Assembly: GCA_963277665.1 (NCBI GenBank)
Contig: OY728123.1
Span: 627,934,915 to 627,998,914, forward strand
From: Viscum album
Lineage: Eukaryota; Streptophyta; Magnoliopsida; Santalales; Viscaceae
DNA length: 64,000 bases
Direction of reading: 5' to 3'
Every line of letters starts with the position of its first letter. Position 1 is the first letter of the stretch. The translations under genes were made by a program, and so were the position numbers. Below are positions 47,541 through 59,288 of the stretch, in pieces. The notes below the pieces were generated by a model. That model saw only the letters and a list, made by a program, of their open reading frames with translations, was not told the origin of the DNA and searched no databases.

Positions 47541-48800
47541 TTAGATACGAAAAAATGTGGATACTTATTATTCCTTATATCCTCATGTTCCCATGCAGCA
47601 TCCTATAACTGGTGATTTCTCTATAAAATTTTCACCAAGTGATTGTTCATATCTTTTATAACTTTCTTCGTATGATCCCAACTTCCAATTGGTTATTCCT
47701 CGTATAAAAGAACATGATCTGACGGTATGACTTATGAGTTTAGTACATGTGAAGGGTGAGGTATGTACTTACTAAGGATATATTCATTGAACACATTCTA
47801 GAATTGATATATTTTTGGTGTAAGTTACAAGAAATAGGCTATTTTTCAAATATGATCAATAATTTTAAAGGTATTGATATACCTAGAACATAGTTTACCG
47901 TTCTTTCTAAATCACATTACCTTATTCCATGGATAGATTCATACAAACATCATGTAAAAACTATAAAATTCTAGATCACATATACAGTGATAAATTAAAC
48001 TTTTAAAATGTATTTGAGCTACTTTGATATGTTGCAGAATGGTTTTACCCTTCTGTTCAATTTCCTTAGTTTTCTCGGGTTCCAATAGAATCTTTTCCGC
48101 AACATCATTCCATAAAAACTGGAGCTCCACATATCTTTCCTTAAAGGTCTTCATAAGGAACCAATAGAGTTCCTAAGTGAATGTTATTTTTGTAAGATAA
48201 CTAAACTAGAGGATAGAATTGATACCCCCACCTTTTAAATCTTGATATAAATATCTTAACATAACTTCTAGATTTTGAATTGTTCATTCATATTGAACAT
48301 CATTATGAGGATAATAACTCATTCAAAAAATCAACCATATATTAAGAGATTATAGAATAATTAACCAATTTATGGAGTTAAGCCTCATATCATGATAAGA
48401 TACAATGGATTTTTTTACTCCATAAAATCATACAACATCCATTATGTATATCCTAGAAATTAGATCCCGAGGGAAGTTTTCTCTAATAGTGAAAATGTGT
48501 GGTGAAACATTATAGTGATTGACTAAAACACATATATAAGGGTTCATATTAGATGTGTTGGGGAGACTAGTGAAAAAATACATGGTGATAATCTCCCATT
48601 TCAAATATAGTAATGATAATGGATGAAACAAACCCTTAGATTTTTGTCTTACAACCTACAAATTCAATCACATCAAGCAATGAGGTAAGAACTCTATGAT
48701 ATCTCTCTTCATTCCATCCATATAGAAGTATTGTTTAAAATATTTTTACATCATCATACATCCATTATGAACAGATAATGAAGATCTATGAGCTACCTCT
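47541..48800 (-). pseudogene. Ty3 integrase with chromodomain-like tail, decayed
   Basis: Would insert element cDNA. Reading down the minus strand from about 48797: VAHRSSLSVHNG (zinc-binding His pair kept), MDGMKRDIIEFLPHCL (first Cys kept, second replaced by a stop), LKWEIITMYFFTSLP, KSIVSYHDMRLNS, then YYPHNDVQYE-stop-TIQNLE, LWNDVAEKILLEPEKTKE (open 48154-47942), a basic stretch ending DLEF, and at 47545-47640 AAWEHEDIRNNKYPHFF with a natural stop TAA at 47541-47543. Of the D-D-E triad, both Asp are now Tyr (GAT to TAT) and the Glu remains. The tail gives the chromovirus assignment. The spacing fits a complete domain of normal length. Confidence 0.92.
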
Positions 48801-49069
48801 AACTACTCCTTCTACAAATAGGGAATGAACTGATCACCTACACATTTCCAGAACATTATAATTCCATCTTGAACAATGATAAAATCAAGAACATTTCAAT
48901 CCTTCTTTTGGAGTTCTACATATTCCTCCTTGCATCTTTAATACTCACATAGATATAAGGCTTAAAATTAATTTTATAATGATAATATTTTTACCCCTAA
49001 TTTAGGATTTCCTGGTCCATCCTTTTCAAATATAGAAATGTGTGATCTCTTTTGATTATCATCGTGGAT
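48801..49069 (-). other. Connection between RNase H and integrase
   Basis: No clear motif; this is the spacer and start of the integrase zinc domain in intact relatives. Confidence 0.5.
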
Positions 49070-49440
49070 AATAAAGCATGATCACTTAGTCTAAAAGCAT
49101 TAAAAACCTTGTTCAACTTCCTAGGGTGGTAATGTATTGCGAAATCACAATTCATTATCATCTCTAACAATTGTTTCTAGAAGATCTTCAACACATTCTA
49201 TGAAATATATATACTTCAATATTATATGATCTATAAATCAATCACACTATTCAATATAATGATTATTCCACCATATCTTTAATGAAATAAAATTTTTATC
49301 CACCTCTAATACATTGGTTATTAAAACTTCCCCATGAATATTCAGTTTTATTAGGGAATGAGATATAAATAATTTATAATTCATAAGAACATGTACCAAA
49401 ACCTTCTTGGATGCATCACTCTGGACTGAAATAATTCATC
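49070..49440 (-). pseudogene. Ty3 RNase H, decayed
   Basis: Removes the RNA strand of the replication intermediate. Minus strand from 49435: VQSDASKKVLVHVLM (first catalytic Asp within S-D-A-S kept), then LKIWWNNHYIE where functional copies read L-K-I-W-R-H-Y-L-Y-G, and CDFAIHYHPRKLNKVFNAF (49155-49085), the end of the domain with the Y-H-P-G-K-x-N pattern. The T-D-H-K-S-L segment between them is not readable. It lies between reverse transcriptase and integrase as expected. Confidence 0.88.
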
Positions 49441-50640
49441 CACTATAGGGTAATGTAAGCAAATGTACAATAACTAACCTTCTCTTTAGTTCCTTGAATT
49501 TAAATCATATTCATCTATCCAGAGGAAAATGGATCCCTTCAGAGTAAACATGGTAAAAATATTTGATAGTCAGGAGAAATTCTATAGAAATTTCAATAAT
49601 ATACATCTAAATGCTGAAAAATATGAATATCTATGAACTTTTATAGTCTAGGAAAATATTTAATAACATATGTATTTTATGGATCTATTGATATACCCTC
49701 TCTTTAGATTTTATAACCCAACAAATGAGACCATTTTCATCCATAATTCACACTTCTAAAATATTTCACACAGTTTCTCATTCCTTAAGTTATTTATTAC
49801 AATTATAAATTTTTCTTCAAGATCAAGCATTATATTTGAATAAATATTTTTATCATCTATAAAGACTTCCACAAACATCTAATGGTATTATATAAAGAAT
49901 ATATTAGTTAAATCCAAGAAGATAGTAGGGGAATTAGTAAGACCAAAATGAATACCAATATAATCATGGTGTCCATATCATGAACAGAATGTCGTCTTTG
50001 GTATATCCTCCTTCATATCCCTCGATTTATGATATCATGAATGAAATATAATCATATAAAATTATTTTCCTCCTTGCATTTGATCAAGAAATCCATAAAT
50101 ATGGAGAAGATGATACTTATTCTTAATTTCCATATTGTTCAGCTCCATATAATCAAGGCATTATCACATTGATCCATCATTATTTTTCACAATAAGAATA
50201 GGTTCACCAAAATTTGAAATAATTGGCTTAATTATTCCCCTGGAAGGATTTTCTTGGAGTTTCTACATAAGTTCAGAGAAGTAAAATGGGGCCATACTAC
50301 ACTATGTTTTTAAAATCAGTGTAGAAACAAGTATGATTTGTATAGAGAACTCAGTATCTTTTTTTGGTGGAAGGATTGGAAACTATTTCAGAAATACATC
50401 CAAAAATTCATGAATAGTAGGAAAATAATTTATATGTAGTTTCTCCCCAACCATTTGAGATAAAAAAACTCCTACAAAATGGGAATATAGTCACATACAC
50501 TATATGTAATATCCACAGGAATTTCATATAAAACATCACATTAAATGATGATATTATGTTGGTTTGAAATAAAAAAATTAACTTCCCTTCTATGAAAATT
50601 GATGACGGATTAGGAAGAGAAATACGATCCATGATTTAGA
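49441..50640 (-). pseudogene. Ty3 reverse transcriptase, decayed
   Basis: Motifs in order on the minus strand: HEFLDVF (50414-50394) and LPPKKDTEFSIQIILVS; IISNFGEPILIVKNNDGSM (about 50225-50170); CLDYMELNNMEIKNKYHLL; DMKEDIPKTTF (about 50015); YGHHDYIGIHFGLTNSPTIF (49978-49925); and VEVFIDDKNI with FIDD at 49863-49852, so the catalytic Asp pair is intact. Beyond it, near 49720-49690, WVIKSKERVYQ corresponds to the G-H-V-I-S-x-x-G-I pattern. The frame is kept over long stretches, with stops but few shifts. It would have copied element RNA into cDNA in virus-like particles. The minus-strand frame 50632-50411 lies upstream, in the protease-RT linker. Confidence 0.93.
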
Positions 50641-51075
50641 AGACATCAAATTCAACTAGAGGTAAAATGTTATGAATTTTAGAAATCATATTCCCACAAA
50701 CATTAACAAGAGAGGAATCATAGACTTGAAATGAAATCATCATAATGTTAGGATTTTTAACTACTAACTAAAAGTCTAACAATTTCAGTGGAATAATAAT
50801 AAACTTCAAAAATTATTTATATATTAAATAGTGGGAAGATCCCTAATAAAATAAGAAAATAGAATTTCTGGGGTGGATGGTATGTACACCTTTGACTATG
50901 TCATTATTATACATCTCATCAGAAACATTTCCTTTATGTGATTTCCCCTTACCCCTCTACTTAAGAGGTTTATGACATTTATCACCATCAATGACCTTAT
51001 TTTGGAACTGGTAAGAATAATTCCCACTGCAATTGCGCTTAACGAAATAAAGATTGGGAGGTACAATATGTGTAT
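50641..51075 (-). pseudogene. Expected protease region, not readable
   Basis: Lies between the gag knuckles and reverse transcriptase, where the aspartic protease belongs. I could not find a D-(S/T)-G-A motif. An open minus frame 51195-50899 starts inside the knuckle region in a shifted frame and is not the native one. Confidence 0.35.
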
Positions 51076-52436
51076 ATTTTTCTCCATTTTCATTATTATC
51101 TTACATCTTCCCATAAATTCAGAAATAAAATTACCAATTACCTTTCCTTCTGCACATAATACATTTATTAGACCCATTAATAAAATTTCCTTCACAATTT
51201 ATCCCATAATTACAGCATAAAGGAAATCAAATTTCATCTCTCCAAGGTTTTTATATTTATATTTTGAACCAAATCATCCATTTCTTGTCAAAACAATGAG
51301 ATTGATATATAAAGTAGACCTCCATTTCATCCTTGATTAAGCATCATGAAATATATCCATAGATATATATTCTCTTATAGCTAACACTATTATGACATTT
51401 TTCATTAAGACGCTGAATAATTGGTCATTATTACATTCATGTTGGATTATAAAACTAGATGCGTACCTTGGAATCCTTGTAACATTGGCTTCATAGTTAT
51501 AAATGGAATCATCACCCCTTTTCATTAAATATAGAAAATATATCTCTATTTTCATCAAAAATAATATGGAATGTACTTATTGAAGAATAATTTCTACTAC
51601 TAATACCAATACATGGATTAAATTTCATATTTTAGCCTCGTATTCCCTATTATCTTCCACCACTTGTCTTCTTGTCCTTATAAATGATAAAAACCCATAA
51701 GGAATTTTTCATATCCCAAACATTAAATAATGGGAAATATATTTTTAATTGTACCAATACATTTTTACGAAAATTGTAGATTATATGATCCAATTAAAGA
51801 AGGTGGGTGTTTCCACCTAAAATACATGACAAAAATTTGTTCCCTTCTATGCTAATTTGGATGAGCATCATGATTAATATATTGAGAAAGTTGTGCAAGG
51901 AATGTATTGACGCGTTTCATTCAATCCCCCATAGCATTTGGATTCTCAATAGAGAGATAATTTCATTTTCTCCCATACAAAAAATTAATTGTGTTCTTTT
52001 GGATTCCATCCATTTAATAAAAACAAAGAGCATATATTAAGAAAAAATTGTCATAGTGATAAACAACTTAATCCAGGAAATACTGATAAGGTGTCTTAAT
52101 TATGATGCCCTATATAAAATATGATGACATTTTTATATCAATGGTTATTCATACAAACTTATATTTAAATCATTCATGATGTTCCATGAAGTGATTTTGA
52201 ATTCCTAAAGAATATCTTCCAAGAGTGTTAGACTTTGTAAATTTATTCTTTATTCACATCCAGTTATAGTATCTAGGAATGGATGTATTTTTAGGAAAAT
52301 ACTCACTAAATAATTTTCCAAAATTCTAGTACATTTTCCTATACTTTTCATCATGTATACCTCTATCTGTAGACATTTCCTTAGGGTTATCCCTAAATAT
52401 TTATCATAATAGTTTGTGAATTTTAACCAAAATTTT
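51076..52436 (-). pseudogene. Gag remnant with zinc knuckles
   Basis: The region downstream of the primer site is gag by position. Only the knuckles are readable: minus strand from about 51225 reads CCNYGINCEGNFINGSNKCI, then MCRRKGNW, matching the first two knuckles of the E/F element (CDNYGKNHLGKC; CFKCGKND). The His and last Cys of knuckle one are lost. The Tyr in N-Y-G is shared with E/F. The N-terminal capsid part (51240-52430) contains no motif I can name. Several minus-strand stops break it. Confidence 0.65.
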
Positions 52437-52448
52437 TCTTTGATACCA
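52437..52448 (-). promoter_or_regulatory. Primer-binding site, initiator tRNA-Met type
   Basis: Minus strand TGGTATCAAAGA, two bases after the LTR end, matches TGGTATCAGAGC at 10 of 12 positions. Confidence 0.85.
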
Positions 52449-53027
52449 ACTATTGCGACCCTAACTTTTAATATATATATATATATATATTACCATATCT
52501 TTGTGTAGTAATTAATACATTACACAAATATATTCTCAAATACCATATTATTACAGTGCCTTTGGAATCATGCAAACATAAACACTAAAACAGAAGTGAT
52601 ATAAATTATCTCCCACTAGGTTCCTCATGTCTACTGCACATCTTAGACACATCATAAAAAATAAATATATTCATAACATGGGTAAAGGAAACTTAATAAT
52701 AGGTAATCTTAAAATCTCAATAAGAGTAATCATTGGAGATATGTAAGGATAATCGTTTGAATATGGTTATGAGAAAATAATAATAACATTAGAATATCAT
52801 ACACTATATATTAAAGATAATAATAAAGGCACATGGACTAAATGTTTTCATTTCATTAGATAAGAATCATGTGGGAAAAATATCATAATACAATAAAGAA
52901 TAACAAAGGAATAATCCATGGAATTGTAGATTACATATTAAAATATAAAATGATATCCATAGTAGTGAAGGATTATATAAATGCCCATATTACTAGAATG
53001 GCTTCACTTATGAGCCCATCTTGGATG

Positions 53028-53120
53028 TTAAGGTTCACACCCATGACTATCTTAATAGACAAGGTTCACTCCCTGACCATCTTAATAGATAAATCTCTTT
53101 ACTTAATCGAGTTCACTCCC
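53028..53120 (-). repeat. Short tandem repeats in LTR C
   Basis: Plus strand shows GGTTCACACCCATGACTATC, GGTTCACTCCCTGACCATC and GAGTTCACTCCCCATTCATG, units of about 30-40 bp joined by TTAATAGA. LTR B has related units at 12690-12780, and E and F a two-fold version on the other strand. Confidence 0.6.
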
Positions 53121-54767
53121 CATTCATGCCATGTCTATCACATGAGATATAAATAATTAACCAAATAATTAGAGGATGATATAGTTCACACCCACCTCAT
53201 AATGAAATCATAAATACATTTTACACAATATAATAATCATTCATATCAAAACCCATGAAATTATATGGGTATCATAAACAGGTACTAATTTCTTATCCTC
53301 TTGAAAAGTGATAGGTTTCGTAATCATTTCATATAAATCTTATCCAATGAAATTACTCTTTTTTAATAAAAATATAACATGTGAAATATAAATAGGATTC
53401 CTAAATATATATCCTGGGAAAATGAAACAATGGTCATAAACATATAACTAATGAAAGAGAGACAAGTTTCTAAAACCTCATGTCATCAAAACATAAATGA
53501 TTCATAGAAAGAATACAAATGGTACCCTTGGTTAATATCCTAGAAAGAAATGAGTAAAAAAATTATGTCCTCATATATATATAATATAATTTTGAAATGT
53601 GTTTCATACCATTTCATGAGGAAAATAAATTTTCATATTTGAAAAATTGATTGTTAAAATATAAAAATATTTTTAAATGATTTCATTTAAAAATTGATTT
53701 CAAAAAATAAAAAAACATTGGAAAACATAAATAATTTTTTAAAATATTATCCTTTGAATATGAGAGTAAATTACTTTTTAAATCATAATTTTAAAACATT
53801 ATTTTTATATAAATTAGATTTTTGACTGAATAGAGAAATAATATCATGTTTTCCAAAAATAAACATTCCTAATTATCTTATGTACCAATGAATGAAAAAT
53901 GGTACCAATACCTTATTATTTCATGAAAAAATTATCTTTAATAAAATTTATAATAATGGTTGATATATGGATCGTAACATTTTATCAATGGAAGCATAAT
54001 AATTAATAATACTCACAAATGAAAGATTGTAGAAATAAACATTCACCACCTTAGAGGTGTTGAATTTAAATAACCATGAAAGAATAAAATTAAATGAAGC
54101 TTAAAATATCATTAAAATAATTATTTTAAATATATAACATGTAAAATACATTTATATACACCTCATAAAATTATATAGGTTCATAACCAAACATGTGTCT
54201 CAAAGAAGGAAAATTGAGACAAAACTACCTTACTACGTATACAAAATATAAATTTTTAAACCCCATGAAAAAGTGATAAAATGGGTTTTCAAATAACCAA
54301 AAATTTATGGATAATGATAATATAATTGATTAATTTTCTATATATACACCAAAAAAAATACAAAATTGGTGAATTTGGCATGTATCTCATGGATAAAAGA
54401 AATGAAATGAAATTCCCATAACTAATGTATTAACCCTCTTCGTACTAATTAAAACCTCATATATAATAAATATTAGTTTATTATGAATACCTAAAATAAC
54501 CACATATATATATATAAATCCATATATGATTTAATTATGTCTTTATATTACATATTTATTAAATATTTATTGTTAATGTTATTTTTTGGATAGTAACTTC
54601 TTTATTTTCCATACCAGTTTTGACTTGTAATTCATTGTCCTCTTATACAGATCATGATTTTTAAGAATTATATAATTTAATTAATATTATTAAAATCATA
54701 TATATTCATTATTTATGTTTTTATAATAGTCTATACAATTTAGAAATAGAAACAATATAAATCCTTC

Positions 54768-55186
54768 ATGGAGATAGTAGGTCGTACGTACACATAAATA
54801 TTGTTTCCATTATCTTATCATATTGAATGAATAAAAAAAATTGTTAAAAATTAAAATAAATATAATATCATTACATTAGTTTTATTATTTAATACATATC
54901 ATATATTTATATTAAATTCTTCTTTAATACATTCTATCTAATGTTTCGACGAATCACATCACTTTAAGGAGGCGGTAGTCCACACATCCACTAAGGATGT
55001 TATTGCCTTCCCAAAAAATAGAAAGAATTAAGGTTTCTATTCAATAATAATTAAATTATCATATAGGAAATATAAATATAATATATTTCACATAAAAAAC
55101 ATTTCCATCATTATTACCTAACATTAAAGGTGGTAATGGAAGAATTATTGACATAGGTTTGCGAGGTGCTAGTCCGCCAGACACAT
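54768..55186 (-). promoter_or_regulatory. Triple ACTACC motif in LTR C
   Basis: Copies at 54768-54792 (GGAGATAGTAGGTCGTACG), 54967-54990 (AGGAGGCGGTAGTCCACACA) and 55161-55186 (GCGAGGTGCTAGTCCGCCAG) as read on the plus strand. Confidence 0.65.
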
Positions 55187-55504
55187 GAATGATGATTGTG
55201 TATTCCATTTGTGGGGCGTGTGTGTAACTATATTTCAAAAAAATAACATTACAACATAGAATTTTATTTTTTATACTAATGTCATTAAATGTTCATTGTA
55301 TTTTATTAATTGAGGTTGTGGATAATGAAATAAAATAATGTCATTGTGGAAGGATGTTACTTCTTCTTTAAGTAATTCCTTTTGGATTGCAGGAAATGGG
55401 AAATGAGTAATCTTAGAAGAGATTAAGGTTTTAGGGCGGATAGTTGGGATGTTTTTAGTTAAGGAAAAGGGCTTAATAGGTGTGAATAAGTGAGTGGTGT
55501 GTTC

Positions 55505-55514
55505 CCTTTTATAG
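55505..55514 (-). promoter_or_regulatory. Core promoter TATA box of LTR C
   Basis: Minus strand CTATAAAAGGGAACACACC, the best preserved box of the family. The leader TTATTCACACCTATTAAG follows. Confidence 0.7.
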
Positions 55515-56535
55515 TGGAGGTGGAGTAACATTTTTATAAACATGAAAAGGTATATACTATTATATGGTATCCCTTACATCATCTACCTCAAATAATAGAT
55601 TATATTCGATAAAATGTGGGGTTATGGTCAAGATATTCCCTGAAAATGGATTTTGTACTATTTTCATCTTAATTTATACTTTTAAGATTACTGTTTTACT
55701 GTTATGTAAATTTTTTCCTTCCATAATCATTGTAATTAATTTTATTAAATTTCACTAATTTGTTTTGTAAAAAGACATGTTCCAATTACAAGTCATTATA
55801 TATTATTATGATTCCAAATATTGATTTTTTTTAATTCTAAACATAAAAGTGGATGAAATTAATTTAATATTAATCAAACATATGGTAAGAAATAATGGGT
55901 TTTTAAAACTGAAAACATTGAAAGAATTAAAATTATTTTATATCCATTTCATGGTGAATATAGATATGATGACTAATATTAGATTAATTTATGTATATTT
56001 TTCCTATTTATATTTTCGAATAAAATTAAATTACAGTGAAACTATATGAAAAGATTAAACAATAATGTAATTAAAAATTTAAACTCGATACTATTCATAG
56101 TTGTTCCAAAAAAAATGACAAATTTTTTAAAAATCACAAAACTTCACACTAAGATAATTTTAAAATTATGAAATTAAAAAACTAATTTTATTTTAATAAA
56201 TTAAAATATTAAATGTGTATAAAATTAAATTTACAATTTTTTATTTAGAGAGTAGTTTTTTTCAAACACTTAAATGATTTACTATATGTTATATAATTTA
56301 TTGAGAATATGATTTATTTACATAAAACCACTAAAAATAATATTAAAAAATTATTTAATACTATTCATAATACTATGTTTAATGGGTAGGGTATATATGT
56401 CTCATTTAAAAAATAATTATAATAAAATGATGTTTCATAGAAACATAGTGTTTCATGTAACATAAGCTTAGATAATGTTGCCTATATCATAAGTGTAAAT
56501 TGATTTAGAAAATAAAGAGTTTCTTATTTGGTGTA

Positions 56536-59288
56536 GGGTAAAAAAATTAGAGGGAAATTTAACTAGGTAAAACTGAACCCGAAAATTAATTTTATAATGA
56601 TTCATGCATAGAGAATCCTACATTACTATAACATGTATAAATTTGAATGTAGGAGAAATAACTTGAGTTAAAATTATGATAACACAACCCTTGGACTCAT
56701 GATAGTACACATTACTAGTATATTCAACAGGTAGGATATAAAATATGGGCAAATTAAAAATTAGTAAAATGAATTGGAAATAGGTAATAGGAAACAAAAT
56801 CTGTGTGAGCATAGATGACATCAAAATAAAAGAATAAATGATGAAAAGGGAATCATAGTCATTCCTATGTCATCCCAACACCACTAAAAGTAACTAATTT
56901 TTGAAACATATGATTAAATTAAACCATAATTGATATGATAGTGAAATTAGGGACTCACATTCTGGTATTGGAAAAATATTGGAGATTAGGTGATTAAAAC
57001 TCATTAAAATAAAAAAGAAAAAATGTATTTTCCCAATTTTTTAAGTGTACATACATTGTCTAAGTTGTTGGATAATCTATGCACCAACCATGAGAAATCC
57101 TCTCCCTAGAGAAACCCAATTTCATAGGGTTTATAACATGGTTTGAAAAAACATGGATTCTCAATATAATATAACTATTTGTGTGGTTTCATGAACCCCA
57201 CAACAATGTTTTGCAAACCATTCTCTTCCTTATATCATATAACACTATTGGGATTGAGATTAGAAATCACCATGCACCCCAACATCATACTCTCAAAAAA
57301 CCAATCATTATGACCCAAATCCCAGGGAAACTCCCAACCCCCCCACCAATATTATTCCATTTAAGAATAAAATGGATCTTTTAACAGTTTCCAATATATT
57401 TTATTATTTATCTTTTCCCTATACAAACATGACTCATCCACTATTATGAAAATTAAAAAATTATCATAAATTAAAATTCAAAAATGTATAGGAGGCCTTA
57501 AAAGATAATTTTGGTGGATGATATTTCTTGGAAAAAATTCCCTTTTTGTATATATTTGATTTATTATTATATTTGGACTAGTTTAGAAAATCATGGGGTG
57601 AGAATTACACCACCATTGAGAAGTGATTACTTAGACACAAATTTTTTTAGTGGATTACTCATAGGTTTGGTGTGTTGACCGACCTTTAATGACCTTAAAA
57701 ATATAGAAGAGAGTTTTATATATCTCTAGATAAATTCACGTATAAATATTAATATGATGATAATAAGGTATTGTTTTATTTTCTGATCAGGTTGAGATAA
57801 TTTATTTACATCAAGGGAGGGGTATTGATTCATGATATGAGGCTTGCATAGGTGAACCCATGTTGTTTGTATGCGATGTCGTATAGAATATGAAACTCGG
57901 GATTGTGACTTAGTGATATGGAAAAAATTATATGGCTAGTGTTAGATTGTGTTTTGATCTTTTTAGAGTCTCCTTAGTACCTGAATCGATGTTATCATCC
58001 TTGGTGTTTATAGTGGTAATTGTATGTTATGTCATGGGAGCCATTAGATTCTCTTGATTATTGTAAATGGAATTTATATTTCATGACACATGAGATTTGG
58101 CATATTCTGGATAACTATTTGGATTCCAAGGTCACAAACTCAGTTTTGGCCTTTTAGTCTATTATATTGGTTTTCTAAAAAAATTCAATGATCTGAAGGA
58201 CGATCTACATAAAAGGAATTCCTTAGCTAATAGAAATTACTCAATAGTCAGGTATATAATAAATTCATATGTCATGTTACCATATATTTTGTGGGTTCCC
58301 CTATGGGATGCCTTGGATAATCCCCATAAACCATACCCATGATTTCCATTATGATATTTCTTTTATACTCTCTATGATCGTGTACTAAAAAAATTATGGG
58401 CTGCCAAGGATACTACATGGAGTATTGAGGATATAGTTTCTAAAAATTTTATTACCATGTTATTACTCTAGATCTTATGGATATGTCATATATATCTATA
58501 TTTCAATGGATTAACTATTACAATTCATCTTTATTCCAGATGTAACTGATATTTCGAAGATTTCTAGGATTCAACCCATGAGGAATATTTGTAGTGCCTT
58601 AGAATACCAACTAAACACAATTCCTTCACTAACATCTTATTGATTACCTTATTTATTACCGGGGATTTAGATATTGAGACATTTACTTAGGGGAGTGGAT
58701 ATTCACACACTCTCATACATTACAGCATTATAGGAAGATGGTTTAGTATATCATGATGTGACATGTTAGAACACGGGCATCAAATGTGACTATTTATTTA
58801 ATGGTACTTCATTTGATAGTTAGTTATATTATGATCATAAGAAATATCTTTACACTTAATTAATGGATGTGTATAATTCAACATTTATGGTTCCCTACTG
58901 ATTTATTCTCATACACTTTTACTCCATCCATGGAACTTAGGTACCCATGTAGACATTATTTATTGTTGGTTTAGTAATGACATTGAACTTATTTTCAATT
59001 ATGAAGTGGGAAAACAAAGATGAGATTAAATATTGGTACCAATTAAGGTTCAACGATGGAATTGGGACCCCATGGTAATTTTATGCTTCATCTTTATTTG
59101 TATGTGACAATCATTATGGGTAGTTGGTTGATGTATACTCATAAGAGAATCTATGACTATGTGTTGTCACACATTATTTGTTACAACATATATATTTTTT
59201 AATTTTTTATACTCTAATTTATTTTTTTGAATAATTAATAGTTATTATCTGTTATGTATTAATCTTATATGGATGTATATTCTCTAAA
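56536..59288. other. Unassigned region between LTRs C and D
   Basis: 56536-57520 is AT-rich with a conspicuous C-run at 57333-57345 (CAACCCCCCCACC). 57530-59170 has a less extreme composition and protein-like fragments in several plus frames (for example VMLPYILWVPLWDALDN near 58277-58327), but no motif I recognise. If D is a 5' LTR, this would be the interior of its minus-strand element cut by the C element. The primer site beside D is not convincing. Confidence 0.4.

Larger units (their letters stand above)
47111..56535 (-). mobile_element. Family T Ty3/gypsy chromovirus (Del/Tekay-like), minus strand, nearly full length
   Basis: In minus-strand order: 5' LTR (C, 56535-52451), Met-type primer site, gag with zinc knuckles, reverse transcriptase, RNase H, integrase, chromodomain-like tail, purine tract and the first 390 bp of the 3' LTR. 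The RT-RNase H-integrase order and the tail identify a Ty3/gypsy chromovirus. Stops and frameshifts throughout make it inactive. The 3' LTR breaks off at about 47111, near but not at the composite's insertion point, so it was probably truncated earlier by deletion. Confidence 0.9.
52451..56535 (-). repeat. 5' LTR (copy C) of the minus-strand element, 4.1 kb
   Basis: The inner edge is fixed by the primer site. The outer edge, near GGTGTAGGG at 56530, is estimated from alignment with 47497 and E. Contains a (TA)n run at 52471-52490 near its end, tandem repeats at 53028-53120, the triple motif (54768-55186), and a clean TATA box (55505-55514) with a 90-codon open leader stretch downstream (minus 55543-55274). 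Confidence 0.85.

Noticed and set aside
57325..57350. C-run that would be a purine tract on the minus strand
   Set aside because: It is not followed on the minus strand by a TG-starting LTR or by any sequence resembling known LTR starts in the window.
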